Below, in pieces: positions 7,955-18,997 of a stretch of 64,000 bases of DNA (within the stretch, counting starts at the first letter, position 1; the number at the start of each line of letters is the position of its first letter). Where the stretch lies: NCBI GenBank assembly GCA_016706545.1, contig JADJJK010000023.1, positions 62,001-126,000 on the forward strand, given 5' to 3'. The notes under the pieces are model-generated. The model did no database searches. It was not told where the DNA came from and saw only the letters and a program-made list of their open reading frames with translations. Made by a program: the position numbers and the translations under genes. Origin of the DNA: Myxococcales bacterium. GTDB lineage: Bacteria > Myxococcota_A > Polyangia > Haliangiales > Haliangiaceae.

Positions 7955-10054
7955 ATGGGACAACAACTGGTTTTCGTTCTGATCGGCGCTGGCGCCATCT
8001 TCCTGCTCGGCATCTTGATGCTGGTCGCGCGCACCTGGAAACAGGTGGATCAAGGGCGCGCGATGATCGTCAACAAGATGGGGACCGAACCCAAGGTCAC
8101 CTTCACCGGCGCCATCGTGCTGCCCATCATCAACAAGGCCGAGGTCATGGATCTCTCGGTCAAGACCATCGACGTGGCGCGCAGCGGCAAGGATGGCCTC
8201 ATCTGCGCAGACAACATCCGCGCCGACATCAAGGTCACCTTCTTCGTGCGAGTCAACAAGACCGTCGATGACGTCTTGCGGGTGGCGCAGTCCATCGGCT
8301 GCGCGCGCGCGTCGCAGCAGTCCACCTTGGAGGAGCTGTTTCAGGCCAAGTTCTCCGAGGCCCTAAAGACGGTGGGCAAGAAGATGGAGTTCGAGCAGCT
8401 CTATACCCAGCGCGAGGAGTTCAAGGACGCGATCATCCGCGTCATCGGCAAGGACCTCAACGGCTACGTGCTCGACGACGCGGCCATCGACTACCTCGAG
8501 CAGACCCCGATCAGCACGCTCGATCCCAGCAACGTGCTCGACGCCCTGGGCATCCGCAAGATCACCGAGATCACGGCCAACGCGGCGATCGACACCAACC
8601 AGCTCAAGCAGCGCGAGCGCATGGAGCTGGGCAAGCAGAACCTGACCAGCGACGAGGCGGTGTTCCGCTTCGAGCAGCAGCGCGCGGAGGCGGAGGCCAA
8701 GAAGAACAAGGAGATCTCCATCGCCACCTCGCGCGAGGAGAACGAGGCCAATCGCTTCCGGCTGGAAGAGGAGAAGCGCACGTTCGTGGATCGCCAGCGC
8801 GCCGAGGAGGCCGTGCAGATGGCGGAGCAGGCCAAGCTGCGCGCGGTGCAGGTCTCCGAGCAGGGCCGGATCCGCGAGGTGGAGGTGGAGAAGGTGCGGG
8901 TGACCAAGGCGCACGATCTCGAGGAGATCGGCCGCAAGCGCGACGTGGAGCTGTCGTCCATCGAGATGTCCAAGCAGGTGGAGGCCGAGAAGCGGACCAT
9001 CGCGGACATCGTCCGCGCGCGCGTGGCGGTGGACAAGACCGTGGCGGTCGAGGAGGAGGCCATCAAGGATCTGCGCACGGACGCCGACGCCAAGCGGCAG
9101 CGCAACGTGGTGGTGGTGCAAGCGGAGGCGGCGGCGCAGGGCCTGTTCATCAAGGACATCAAGAAGGCGGAGGCCGAGCAGCAGGTGGCGCAGGCGCACG
9201 CCAAGAAGCAGCTCATCCTGGCGGACGCGGCCATGGAGGCCAGCGACAAGGAGGCGAGGGCGGCGATCCGACGCGCGGAGGGCGCGCAGGCCGAGCACGC
9301 CGCGCAAGGCCTGGCGCAGGTGCGGGTGCGGGAGGCGGACGCCGCGGCGACGGAGAAGGTGGGGCTGGTGGAGGCGCGGGTGCGCGACGCGCAGGTGCAG
9401 GTGACCGACCGCGAGGGCGCGATCCTCGCCGAGAACGCGCGGCGCCACGCGCTGGCGGACGCGGCTGGCCGCGAGGCGCAGGCGCAGGCCATCGAGAAGA
9501 CGGGGCTGGCCGAGGCGATCTCGCTGCGCGAGCGCCTGCTGGCCGAGGTGGCGGCCAAGGACGCCGAGGCGTCCGTGCTGGAGCGCCGCATGCTGGCCGA
9601 GGCGCGCGGCCTCACCGAGAAGGCGGTGGCGATGCGCAGCCTGGAGGGCGAGGCGCGCGCTCACGAGGAGTTCCGGCTCAAGCTGGAGAACGATCGGGCG
9701 ATCGCGTTCGAGCAGATCAAGGCCAAGGTGCAGATGACCTCGGACCAGTCCAAGGTGATGGCCGAGGCGATGGGCCGCGCCGATATCAAGATCGTCGGCG
9801 GCGACGGCCAGTTCTTCGACCGCTTCGTCAAGGCGGTGTCGCTGGGCACCGCCATCGATGGCGTGGTCGACAGCTCGCACGTGGTGCAGACGCTCGGCGC
9901 GCAGCTTGGCAACTCGGAAGGGGTGGAGGCGCTCCTCTCCAAGCTCATGTCCGACGAGGGGCTGCGCGGCAAGGTGACCGCGCTCCTGGACCGGGCGCGC
10001 ACCGGCGCGCGCAAGCTTGGGCAAAAGAGCGACGCCAGCGACTCGGAGTCCTAG
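7955..10054 (+). CDS. YqiK-like flotillin (SPFH domain)
   Basis: An N-terminal membrane anchor (LVFVLIGAGAIFLLGILMLVA) is followed by an SPFH/band-7 domain (GRAMIVNKMG, then TFTGAIVLPIINKAEVMDLSVK). After that comes about 350 residues of Ala/Glu-rich coiled coil with EAR/VREADAA repeats, and a C-terminal segment around IKIVGGDGQFFDRF. The size (699 residues) and domain order match large flotillins such as YqiK. ATG 7955 is preferred over ATG 7949, because AGGAAAGGA (7940-7948) sits at correct spacing only for the former. Flotillins form oligomeric membrane-microdomain scaffolds. The partners here are the upstream OB-fold protein and the downstream ATPase. Confidence 0.9.
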   Translation: MGQQLVFVLIGAGAIFLLGILMLVARTWKQVDQGRAMIVNKMGTEPKVTFTGAIVLPIINKAEVMDLSVKTIDVARSGKDGLICADNIRADIKVTFFVRVNKTVDDVLRVAQSIGCARASQQSTLEELFQAKFSEALKTVGKKMEFEQLYTQREEFKDAIIRVIGKDLNGYVLDDAAIDYLEQTPISTLDPSNVLDALGIRKITEITANAAIDTNQLKQRERMELGKQNLTSDEAVFRFEQQRAEAEAKKNKEISIATSREENEANRFRLEEEKRTFVDRQRAEEAVQMAEQAKLRAVQVSEQGRIREVEVEKVRVTKAHDLEEIGRKRDVELSSIEMSKQVEAEKRTIADIVRARVAVDKTVAVEEEAIKDLRTDADAKRQRNVVVVQAEAAAQGLFIKDIKKAEAEQQVAQAHAKKQLILADAAMEASDKEARAAIRRAEGAQAEHAAQGLAQVRVREADAAATEKVGLVEARVRDAQVQVTDREGAILAENARRHALADAAGREAQAQAIEKTGLAEAISLRERLLAEVAAKDAEASVLERRMLAEARGLTEKAVAMRSLEGEARAHEEFRLKLENDRAIAFEQIKAKVQMTSDQSKVMAEAMGRADIKIVGGDGQFFDRFVKAVSLGTAIDGVVDSSHVVQTLGAQLGNSEGVEALLSKLMSDEGLRGKVTALLDRARTGARKLGQKSDASDSES

Positions 10055-10097
10055 TCCCCGACCCGGGGGCACGTGGGGCGTAGAGCGTGGCGCGAGG

Positions 10098-10128
<31 letters not shown>

Positions 10129-10209
10129 TTCCCGGGGGAGCGTGAGCGGGCAGTTGAGAGCGGCAGTTGAGCGCGAGAGAGACAGCAGCGACCGGTAGCG
10201 GAGGCATGT

Positions 10210-13200
10210 ATGGCAACGAACCGACAAGCAGATGCGGCAGGCGCGGACGTGGACGCGGCGCTGACCGGCGGCAACTATGAGGTCCTGCGCGCCCGGCTGG
10301 CCGCCTCCGGCCTGGAGCTGGCCGGGCGCTCCGAGGCGCTCAACGCGCGCCGCAAGGCGCTCTTTGGTGGCACCGAGCCGCAGCTCGTCGCCACCGAGCG
10401 CCTGCGCTCGGAGCACAACTGCGTGCCCACCGACATCGTCTCGATCGACGGGCACCTGCTCCTGGGCTTCAACGTCTTCCTGGGGCTCAAGGCCGAGACC
10501 AAGGTCTCCGACGTGCTGGCGCTGCACCGCTTCGAGCCGGTGCCGGGCGCCGGTGGTGGCGCGGCCTCCGACCCGGCGTTCGACACCTCCTCGGTGGCCA
10601 TCGACGCGCTGGGCGGCTTTCTGGCCAGCGGCGATCTGGAGCGGGACTTCGCCAACCTGTACCGCTACTACCGCGAGGCGCGCCTGCTCCAGCTCGTCAA
10701 GCGCGACACCCAGCTCCTGGCCGTGTTCCAGACCGGCGCGTCGTGGCGTGAGCGCAAGGTGCTGCGCTGGCAGATCGACGCCGCGGGCCAGATCCGCTAT
10801 CTCGACGATCGCGGCGATCGCGACTACGGCGCGCTGTTCTTGCCGCCCTACGACTTCGAGTGGCGCGAGGTCACGCGCGAGCAGCAGGTGGCGGGCAAGC
10901 ACCCGCACTACAACCTCCTGGACACGCTGTTTGTGGAGTGCGTCCACGGCGACCTGACCATCAAGGTCGAGAACAACACGGCCACCGGGCAGGGCGTGTA
11001 CTCCGAGCCGGTGGAGGACGCCAACCAGTCGCTCGACGACGCGCGCCTGTTCTACGCCCCCATCGGCAAGCCCGGGGGCCTCCTCTTGCTCAAGATCTTG
11101 CCGTTTCGCGAGCAGGTCTGGCGGTACCTGATCTTCGACCCGCGCTCGCAGCGCGTGGTGCGGGCCGATGGCATCGGCCAGGGCTGCCGCAGCCTGCCGG
11201 AGGATCACGGCATCGTGTTCCCGGGCGGCACCATGCTGGTCGGCGGCGAGTGCAAGCTGTTTGACGGGGACAACAGCGACTTCGTGCTGGAGCGCGAGCT
11301 GCGCTCCCCCAACGGCGAGGACGTGCTGTACGTGTACCAGCGCGGCCGTGACAGCACGTATCTGCTCTACACGTACAACCTGATCGACAAGGCTGTGCGC
11401 ACGCCGATCTTGTGTCACGGGTACTCGCTGTTTCGCGACGGCCGCATGGTGGTGATGCGGGCGGCGTCCTCGGAGCCGACGCGCGTTCACCCGATGCAGG
11501 TGTGGCAGACGCCGTTCACCTCCGCGGAGCACGCGGCGAGCGCGCCCACCGACGGAAGCTACCTGAGCAAGGTGGGGAACGCGGAGCTGGTGCGCGGGCT
11601 CTCCGACGCGCTCTCGGTGGCGCGGCTCGCGGCGGCACAGCACCCGGTGCGCACCACGTTCGAGGACATCCTGGCGTTGTCGACCCGGGCCAGCGATGCG
11701 TACTACTGGCTCGGCCACAGCGAGGTGGGGGACCTAAAGAGCGCGGTGGCCGAGGTGCGCGGCGCCGCGAGGCTCATCCTCGACGAGTACGAGAAGGTCA
11801 CCGCGCTGGAGGCCGACGCGCGGCGTGTGCTGATGGAGACCGAGGCGCAGGTGGCCAAGGTCATCGGCGAGGCGCGCTCCGAGGGCTTCGTCCGGGTCGA
11901 TCAGTTCCTCGAGACCTTGACCGGCCTCCGCAACCTGCGCGGCACGATCATCACCCGCAAGGATCTGCGCTTCATCGACGTGGCGCGCCTGTCCGCGCTG
12001 GAGGCCGACGTGGTGGCGGCGTTTGACCGGGTCACCGCGGACTGCGTGGCGTTCCTGGCGCAGGGCGACGCCTTTGGCGAGCTGGTGGCGCGCGCGCACG
12101 AGCTGGCCGCCAAGGCGGCGACGCTGGGCACCGCGCTGGAGCTGCGCGGCAGCCGCGACGAGATCGACCGGGTGGCCAGCGGCATCGACCTCTTGGGCAA
12201 CGTGATAGGCGGCCTCAAGATCGACGACGCCACCCGGCGCACCGCGATCCTCGAGAACATCACCGACGCCTTCGGGCACGTCAACCGCGCGCGCGCGGCC
12301 ATCGTCGGCCGCCACGGGGAGCTGGCGGCCAAGGAGGGCAGAGCCGCGTTCGGCGCGCAGGTCAAGCTGCTCACGCAGAGCGTGGCCTCTGCGCTGGCGC
12401 AGTGCGATACGCCGGAGCGCTGCGATCAGGAGCTGACGCGCCTCCTGGTGCAGCTCGAGGAGCTGGAGGGGCGCTTCGCCGACGTCGATGAGCTGACCGC
12501 GGAGCTGGCGACGCGGCGCGAGGAGGTGGTCGACGCGGTGGGGGCGCGCAAGCAGCTCCTGGCGACCCAGCGTCAGCGGCGCATCGCCAGCCTGCAGGCG
12601 GCGGCGCAGCGCATCCTCGAGGGGGTCAAGCGCCGCGGGCAGCTCGGCACAGCGGCGGAGGTCAACGCGTACTTCGCCGCTGATCCGATGGTGCAGAAGA
12701 TCCGGGACCTGGCCGCCGAGCTGGCGACGCTGGGCGACGCGGTCAAGGCTGACGAGCTGACCGCCCAGCTCAAGGTGGCGTACCAGGACGCGCTGCGCGG
12801 CCAGCGCGACAAGGCGGACCTGTTCGACGGCGGCGGCACCCTGCTGCGCTTCGGCGAGCATCGCTTCGCGGTCAACGAGCAGCCGTTTGACGCCATGATC
12901 GTGCCGCATGGCGAGGGCCTGGCCATCCACCTGGCGGGCACCGACTTCTACGAGCCCATCACCGACGAGCGGCTGCTCTCGATGCGCTCGTTCTGGGGGC
13001 GAGATCTGCCGAGCGAATCACCGGAGGTCTATCGCGGCGAGTTCCTGGCCGCGAGCGTGCTCGCCGAGGCTGAGGCCGGGACCGGCGGGCTGACGATGAC
13101 GCGCCTGCGCGACGCGGCGCACGCCGGCGAGCTGGAGGCGCTGCTGCGCCAGCTCGCGCAGGAGCGGTACGACGAGGGCTACGAGCGCGGCGTGCATGAT

Positions 13201-15761
13201 CATGACGCGGCCAAGCTGCTGGAGGCGCTGCTGCGGCTGCGCGGCGAAGCTGGCCTCCTGGCGTATCCCGCGGAGGCGCGGGCGCTGGCCGCCTTGTTCT
13301 GGCACAGCGGCGCCGCGGCGCCGGGGCCGCTCGGCGCGCCGGGGCCGCTCGGCGCGCCGGCTGCGGCTCACGTCTCCGCGGTGACGTCTGGGGTCGCGTC
13401 GGCGGTGACGTCGGGGGCCGCGTCGGCTTCCCCTTCGGCGCACCCGCCGGGCGGCCTCGCCGCGTGGCAGGCGCGCGCTGGCAGCGCGCAGCGCAGAGCC
13501 ACGCGCGGCTGCGCTCGGTGTTCGGCGAGCGCGGTAGCCGGCGCCAGCTCATCGACGAGCTGGCCGCGGAGCTGACGCGCTTCGCCGAGCGGGAGGCCCT
13601 GGTGCTGTCGCCAGCGCCGCTGGCGCAGCTCGCCGCCGCGGCGGCCGCGTATCTGGTGCAGGAGCTGGGCGCCCCGGAGCCGCGCTTCGTGGTGAGCGGC
13701 GCGGCGACCTCGGTGGCCGACGCGCTGCACGCGGAGCTGGACGTCAGCGGCGCCCGGGCGTCGTTCGACGAAGACGTCCGCGCGCTGGCGGGCGCGCCTA
13801 CCGCGGCGTTCGCGTTGACCCTGGCGTGGTGTGATGCGTGGGTCTCGCAGCGCGGCGGCGCGGCGGCGAGCGGGCCGGTGACCCTGGAGGCGGCCGCGTT
13901 GCTCGCCACCCCGGCGCTGCCGCGCGCGCCGTCCACCGCGGCGCTGTCGGCCACGGTGCCCGGCCTGCTCGGTCGTCACCCGCGCATCCGCGATGGCTCG
14001 CTGGAGCTGCGGATCGACGAGGCCACCGCGCGCCTGGAGCTCTTCCGCACCGTGGAGGCCCCGGCTTTTCGCGGCTATCGCGCGGCGCGCACCGACATCG
14101 CGGAGCGGGAGCGCAAGCGGCTGCGGGTGGGGGAGCTGCGACCGCGGGTGATGTCTTCGTTCGTGCGCAACCGGCTCATCGACCAGGTGTACCTGCCGCT
14201 GGTCGGCGCCAACCTGGCCAAGCAGCTCGGCGCAGCCGGCGCCGCCAAGCGCACCGATCAGATGGGCATGCTCCTCTTGGTCTCGCCGCCGGGGTACGGC
14301 AAGACCACCTTGATGGAGTACGTCGCGGCGCGGCTGGGCCTGGCCTTCGTCAAGATCAACGGCCCCACGCTGGGGCACCAGGTCACGTCGCTAGATCCGG
14401 CAGACGCGCCCAACGCCACCGCGCGTCAGGAGGTGGACAAGATCGGGCTGGCGCTGGAGATGGGCACCAACGTGATGCTGTACGTCGACGACATCCAGCA
14501 CACCTCGCCCGAGTTTCTGCAGAAGTTCGTCTCGCTCTGCGACGCGCAGCGCAAGATCGAAGGCGTGTGGCGCGGCCAGACCCGGACCTATGACCTGCGC
14601 GGCAAGAAGTTCTGCGTGGTGATGGCCGGCAACCCGTACACCGAGAGCGGCGAGACGTTCCGGATCCCGGACATGCTCTCCAACCGCGCCGATGTCTACA
14701 ACCTGGGCGAGGTGCTCACTGGCAAGCAGGAGTCCTTCGCGCTGTCGTTCCTGGAGAACTCGCTGACCTCGAACCCGGTGCTGGCGCCCCTGGCCACCCG
14801 CGATCTGGGCGACGTCTACAAGATCGTGCGGCTCGCGCATGGTGAGCCGGTCCCGACCACCGAGCTGTCATGGGGCTACTCCGCGGTGGAGCTGAGCGAG
14901 ATCGTCGCCGTGATGCAGCGGCTGTTCGCGGTGCAGGCCACCTTGCTCAAGGTCAACGCCGAGTACATCCGCTCGGCGGCGCAGTCCGACGCCTTCCGCA
15001 CCGAGCCGCCGTTCAAGCTGCAGGGCAGCTATCGCAACATGAACAAGGTGGCGGAGAAGATCGCCGCCGCGATGACGCCGGAGGAGGTGGAGTCCGTGCT
15101 GGACGATCACTACCGTGGTGAGGCCCAGACCTTGACCACGGCGGCGGAGCAGAACCTGCTGAAGCTGGCGGAGCTGCGCGGTCGCCTGACGGCCGAGCAG
15201 GCGACCCGGTGGCGCGAGATCAAGGCCGAGTACGTGCGCCAGCGCCGCATGGGCGGGGGCGACGACGATCCGGTGACGCGCGTGGTCGGCACGCTCGGCG
15301 GGCTGGGGGCCGAGCTGGCGGCGCTGCGCGACACGGTGGGCGGCATGGCCAGCGATCCGCTGCGCGGGGAGGTGGAGCGGCTGCGCGAGACCTTGTCCGG
15401 CATCGCCGAGCGCTGGTCGATCGAGGAGGCGGTGCGCGCGGAGAAGGCGCTGGCCGATGCGTCGGCGCGCGACATCGAGGGCTGGCTGCGGCCCCGGCTC
15501 GATGCCCTCACCGAGGCGCTGCGCTTCCGGACGCCCGCGGCCCCAGGCCAGGGTGCCCAGAGTGGCCAGGGCGGCCACGGCGCCGGGTTCACCCCCGAGG
15601 ACAAGCGGCACCTGCTCGAGCAGTTCGCCCGCATCGAGCGCACCCTGGCGCCGGTTGCTGGCGCCGCCGCGGATCAGCGCGCTGGCGACACGCTCCTGGC
15701 CAACAAGATGGTGCAGATCATCGAGCTGCTGGAGCACCTGAGCGCGCGGCTCGGGACCTGA
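10210..15761 (+). CDS. giant DUF3686-AAA ATPase (annotated in databases as DNA repair ATPase), frameshift near 13480
   Basis: The N-terminal half (10210-about 13480) has a beta-rich DUF3686-like domain (TLFVECVHGDLTIKVENN ... YLIFDPRSQRVVRADG) followed by long helical/coiled-coil segments. The C-terminal half carries an AAA module with Walker A SPPGYGKTT and Walker B-like MLYVDDIQH, then AGNPYTESGE and FRIPDMLSNRADVYNLG, and a helical tail. The first frame runs to 13575, but its last 30 or so residues are nonsense. The second frame is open from GTG 13464 with sensible sequence (QSHARLRSVFGERG). One missing base in the GG at 13480-13481 would fuse them into about 1850 residues. Alternatively they are two overlapping genes. 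A Pro/Ala/Ser linker precedes the break. It lies 155 bp after the flotillin gene, probably in the same operon. A role in DNA repair is only a database label. Confidence 0.8.
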
Positions 15762-15840
15762 CCGAGGCGGCCGTGGCCCGAGCAAGCGCCCGGCCCCAGC
15801 CCGCTTGTGCCAGCTAGCCTCGGGCGGTATTGTCGCCGCG

Positions 15841-16437
15841 ATGACCGCCGCCGTCAGCGGAGCCGACGTGCGCCTGCGGCGCGCGACCCTCGCAGATGCG
15901 CCGGCGATCCGCGAGGTCATGGCGGCGTCGGCGCGCGAGCTGTCGAGGGGCTTCTACAGCGAAGCCCAGATCCCCGGCGTGGTCGCGCACATCGCCGTGC
16001 TCGATCTGATGTTGATCGAGGATGGGACGTACTTTGTCGTCGAGGACGTGGGGGCCGGCGTGGCACCTGACGATGGCCGCGGTGCGCACGAGCTCGTCGC
16101 CTGCGGCGGCTGGAGCTTCCGAGACAAGCTGTTCACCGGCGGCGGCGCGGCGGCCGGCGGCGCCTCGCGCCTGGTGCCCGGCCAGGATCCGGCGCGGGTG
16201 CGAGCCATGTTCGTGCATCCGCGCGCCGCGCGTCGGGGCCTTGGCCGGGCCATCCTTGGGGCCGCGGAGCAGGACGCGCGCGCCGCCGGCTTCACCGTCG
16301 CCGAGCTGATGGCCACGGCGCCGGGGGAGCCGCTTTACCAGGTGAGCGGCTACCAGGTGGTGGAGCGGGTGGCGGTGCCGCTGCCGGACGGCCAGACGGT
16401 CATCGCCTGCGCCCGCATGCGCAAGGCGCTGCGCTAG
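15841..16437 (+). CDS. GNAT-family N-acetyltransferase
   Basis: 198 residues from ATG 15841. It begins with the GNAT VRLRRATLADAPAIREVM strand-helix. The acetyl-CoA motif A is RAMFVHPRAARRGLGRAIL, where the usual R/Q-x-x-G-x-G/A loop reads RRGLGR. The C-terminal YQVSGYQVVER follows. The substrate is unknown. A Gly/Ala-rich insertion (FTGGGAAAGGASRL) lies in the central sheet. It sits 80 bp after the giant ATPase, and functional linkage is not evident. Confidence 0.85.
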   Translation: MTAAVSGADVRLRRATLADAPAIREVMAASARELSRGFYSEAQIPGVVAHIAVLDLMLIEDGTYFVVEDVGAGVAPDDGRGAHELVACGGWSFRDKLFTGGGAAAGGASRLVPGQDPARVRAMFVHPRAARRGLGRAILGAAEQDARAAGFTVAELMATAPGEPLYQVSGYQVVERVAVPLPDGQTVIACARMRKALR

Positions 16438-16462
16438 CTGCGATGGTATGCTCGCCGACGCC

Positions 16463-16876
16463 ATGGATGAACGCAAAGCGTGTCAGCAGCTCAAGCAACG
16501 CTTCGAGGCAGCAGGGTTTCGGATCGCCGAGGGCGTGGACTTCGACGGGCACGGCCTGCGCTTCGAGCTGGATGGCTTCGACGCCGCGGCAGGCGTGGGG
16601 TACGAGTATCACTCGCGCGAGGCCGGCGACGGCTGGGATGTGGATGACGCTGTCATCGCCAAGCTGACCGAGCTACATCAGGCAGGCGAGGTCCATATCC
16701 TGGTGGTGAGCGAGGACGCCGCGCCGGATGAGTCGCGGCTCGACGCGGTGATCGAGCCGTTCCTCGCCGCGGTCAAGCAGGCTGGGAAGGCCGGCGGGGC
16801 GCGGGCCAAGGCGCCGAGCCAGCCGCCGCCCGTGCCCAAGGCCGGCAAGGGCAAGAAGACCAAGAGCAAGCGCTAG
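16463..16876 (+). CDS. small hypothetical protein with Lys-rich tail
   Basis: Not recognised. It is 137 residues from ATG 16463; ATG 16448 in the same frame would add five. The N-terminal 100 residues look like a compact alpha/beta domain (FEAAGFRIAEGVDFDG, GEVHILVVSEDA), and the last 35 form a basic Lys/Pro/Ala tail (KAGKGKKTKSKR) that could bind nucleic acid. It starts 26 bp after the GNAT gene and may be co-transcribed. Confidence 0.6.
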   Translation: MDERKACQQLKQRFEAAGFRIAEGVDFDGHGLRFELDGFDAAAGVGYEYHSREAGDGWDVDDAVIAKLTELHQAGEVHILVVSEDAAPDESRLDAVIEPFLAAVKQAGKAGGARAKAPSQPPPVPKAGKGKKTKSKR

Positions 16877-16958
16877 GCGACACGCCGGCCTGCGCTGACC
16901 GCGCGGCCTGCGCTGCCCACGTCAGCCTGCGCGGACCGCGCCGGGCGACCCGGGCGAG

Positions 16959-18167
16959 CTACACGTCGTTCAGCGTCGCCGCGACGCGCAGATCGTCGTC
17001 GGAGGTGCTCGGGCTCGTATCGAAGATGGAGCGCTTCTTCGGCGCGTTGCCGATGAAGCGCTGGTAGATCATGATCAGCGTCTCGCGCTGGCCGCGGCCC
17101 AGCGCCGGGTTGTTCTTGATCTGGTCGATGAAGGCGCTGTTGGTGCCGATCATGTGATTGACCAACATCGCCGTCTCTTTCTGCTCGGCCTCGAGGCGCT
17201 CGCGCTCCACGCGCTGCGTGATGTCGGAGATCATGACCACGAAGCGATCGACGGCGCTCTGCTGATTGGCGATGGGCTTGTAGACGATCTCCATGTGCCG
17301 CTCGCCCAGGCGAAGGCGCGTGGGCAGGCGAGACACCGCGACGTCCACGGGCATCACGCCTTCCTCGACCCGCTGCCACGCAGCGCCCAGCTCGTTGCCC
17401 AGCGCGCCATCGTGGACGCCCAGATACGAGGCCAGCGCGGTGCCAGGCGCGAACGGCCCGAACCACTCGACGACCGACCTGGAGTGCTCGCGCGACATCT
17501 GCCCGTGCCGGTCGACGGTGAGGAACCCCTGGCCGACGTTGTCGAGGATGAGCTGGATGTCGCGGTTGCGGCTGTGCAGCTCGCTGGTGCGCTCCGAGAT
17601 GATCTGCTCGAGGCCGATCACGTTGTCGAAGAACGAGCGCGCGATGAACACGGACGCGATGGACTCGAGGACGACGAACGCCGCGTGGACGGCGACCACC
17701 CAGATGCTCGCGTCGTAGTTGAACACGCTGCGCGGTAGCCAGATCCACAGCAGCAAGTGGTGGAGCGCCACCGTGACCGCCGCGACATAGATGACGGCGG
17801 GATTTCCGTACACCGCGGCGAAGGCGATCAACGCAAAGAAATAGAAGTGCATCTCGATCTGAACGGGGCCTTGCCCGAAATGCACCAGCAGTCCGCCCAT
17901 GGCCATGGCGGTCACGCCGAAGATGATCGCGACGTGGCGCGGGTTGTCGAGCGTCTTGAGGGCGATGAGCGGCCCAACCATGACGGCCGTGGTCAGGGCG
18001 ACCGCGAGCGCCGGGTTGGTCTTGTTCAGGAACGCGATGAGGGCGAAGACCGGAATATGTGCGGCGAAGAACCAGGCCGCGATCCGGTTGATTCGCTGGA
18101 CGTAGCTTCTTTCGAACTCGGTGATCTTGGGGGGGAGGAATGCTTTCGACAACAAGCTCGCAGTCAT
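16959..18167 (-). CDS. multi-pass membrane sensor with PAS-like domain, no catalytic output
   Basis: 402 residues. Five to six hydrophobic helices fill residues 30-185, including an EMHFYFFALIAFAAVYGNP/ALHHLLLWIW segment seen in the membrane sensor modules of some chemoreceptors and cyclases. A coiled-coil linker (ISERTSELHSRNRDIQLIL) leads to a PAS-like domain (LDNVGQGFLTVDRHGQMS ... DRFVVMISDITQRVERERLEA). The last 80 residues are helical and contain no histidine-kinase, GGDEF or MCP motifs. The protein probably relays a redox or membrane signal by interaction. It starts 4 bp after the stop of the thioredoxin-like gene, so the two form an operon. Confidence 0.7.
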   Translation of the reverse strand: MTASLLSKAFLPPKITEFERSYVQRINRIAAWFFAAHIPVFALIAFLNKTNPALAVALTTAVMVGPLIALKTLDNPRHVAIIFGVTAMAMGGLLVHFGQGPVQIEMHFYFFALIAFAAVYGNPAVIYVAAVTVALHHLLLWIWLPRSVFNYDASIWVVAVHAAFVVLESIASVFIARSFFDNVIGLEQIISERTSELHSRNRDIQLILDNVGQGFLTVDRHGQMSREHSRSVVEWFGPFAPGTALASYLGVHDGALGNELGAAWQRVEEGVMPVDVAVSRLPTRLRLGERHMEIVYKPIANQQSAVDRFVVMISDITQRVERERLEAEQKETAMLVNHMIGTNSAFIDQIKNNPALGRGQRETLIMIYQRFIGNAPKKRSIFDTSPSTSDDDLRVAATLNDV

Positions 18168-18171
18168 CTCT

Positions 18172-18834
18172 TCACCTCTTGAGTGCCATGGGATCGGCGA
18201 GTTCCTTCAAACGCTCCGAGACGGCGCAGCCAAACAGCGGCAGATCCGCTACTTCGCTACCGCCGCGGATCTCTCTCATGATGGCAAGGTCTTCGATCTC
18301 GGGACCCTGCTTGCGTCGCGTGTATCCGCCGACGTAGCGCACGGCGTGCTTGGGATCCACGAACATGAACAGCGGGGCTCCTTCGATGCCAAAGCGCTGA
18401 AACAAGGTCTCGGCGTCGACGGAGACGACCTGCATCCCCTTCTTCTGCAGCCTGGCTTGCAGGTCGGGATCATGCCCGACCAGCAGCACGACCTCTCGGA
18501 GCGCGTCAGGTCGCTTGGAGTTGACCAGGTGATCGACCACCCGCTGGGAGCACTGGCAGTCCGTGTAGAGCGCATGGACCGCGGCCCAGCCTGGTCGGTC
18601 GGCGAGCAATTCACCCAGGCCGGCGGCTAGCTGGTTGTCGCGCTTGTCCGGGTGGGGTAGCGCCATCCAGTGGGTGATCGCGAGCGCGCTCATGACCCCG
18701 GCGATCGCGATGAACCAGACGATGAGCGGCAGCCACTGCAGGAACGACCGCAGCCATCGCTTCTCGCGAGCGGATGTCGACGCGATTGCGATCGGCAGAC
18801 CCTCTGCAGCTTCGGTGTTCGGCGAAACAGTCAC
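18172..18834 (-). CDS. membrane-anchored thioredoxin-like protein with CxC motif
   Basis: 220 residues from GTG 18834. One transmembrane helix (LIVWFIAIAGVMSALAIT) is followed by an extracytoplasmic domain that begins ALYTDCQCSQRVVDHL, a Cys-x-Cys instead of the canonical Cys-x-x-Cys. Later features are GIEGAPLFMFVDP and a conserved-looking tail LFGCAVSERLKELADP with another Cys. It is probably a redox or metal-handling protein facing the periplasm. The frame stays open further upstream, but that part overlaps the divergent promoter region and looks non-coding. It is directly upstream of, and nearly touching, the PAS membrane sensor. Confidence 0.65.
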   Translation of the reverse strand: MTVSPNTEAAEGLPIAIASTSAREKRWLRSFLQWLPLIVWFIAIAGVMSALAITHWMALPHPDKRDNQLAAGLGELLADRPGWAAVHALYTDCQCSQRVVDHLVNSKRPDALREVVLLVGHDPDLQARLQKKGMQVVSVDAETLFQRFGIEGAPLFMFVDPKHAVRYVGGYTRRKQGPEIEDLAIMREIRGGSEVADLPLFGCAVSERLKELADPMALKR

Positions 18835-18997
18835 CTGCCCACAGTGTCTGAATCGTTGATCTACCGTCAACGCAAAAACGGCAATCTTGTGCGGAACGAG
18901 ATTGTTAGAAGAGAATGTAGGATGTGTACGGAGCGATGAGCACGAACCAGGGACGCGGTGGCGGCGGACAGCTCTTACTGGATTGCTGGTGCGCCAG

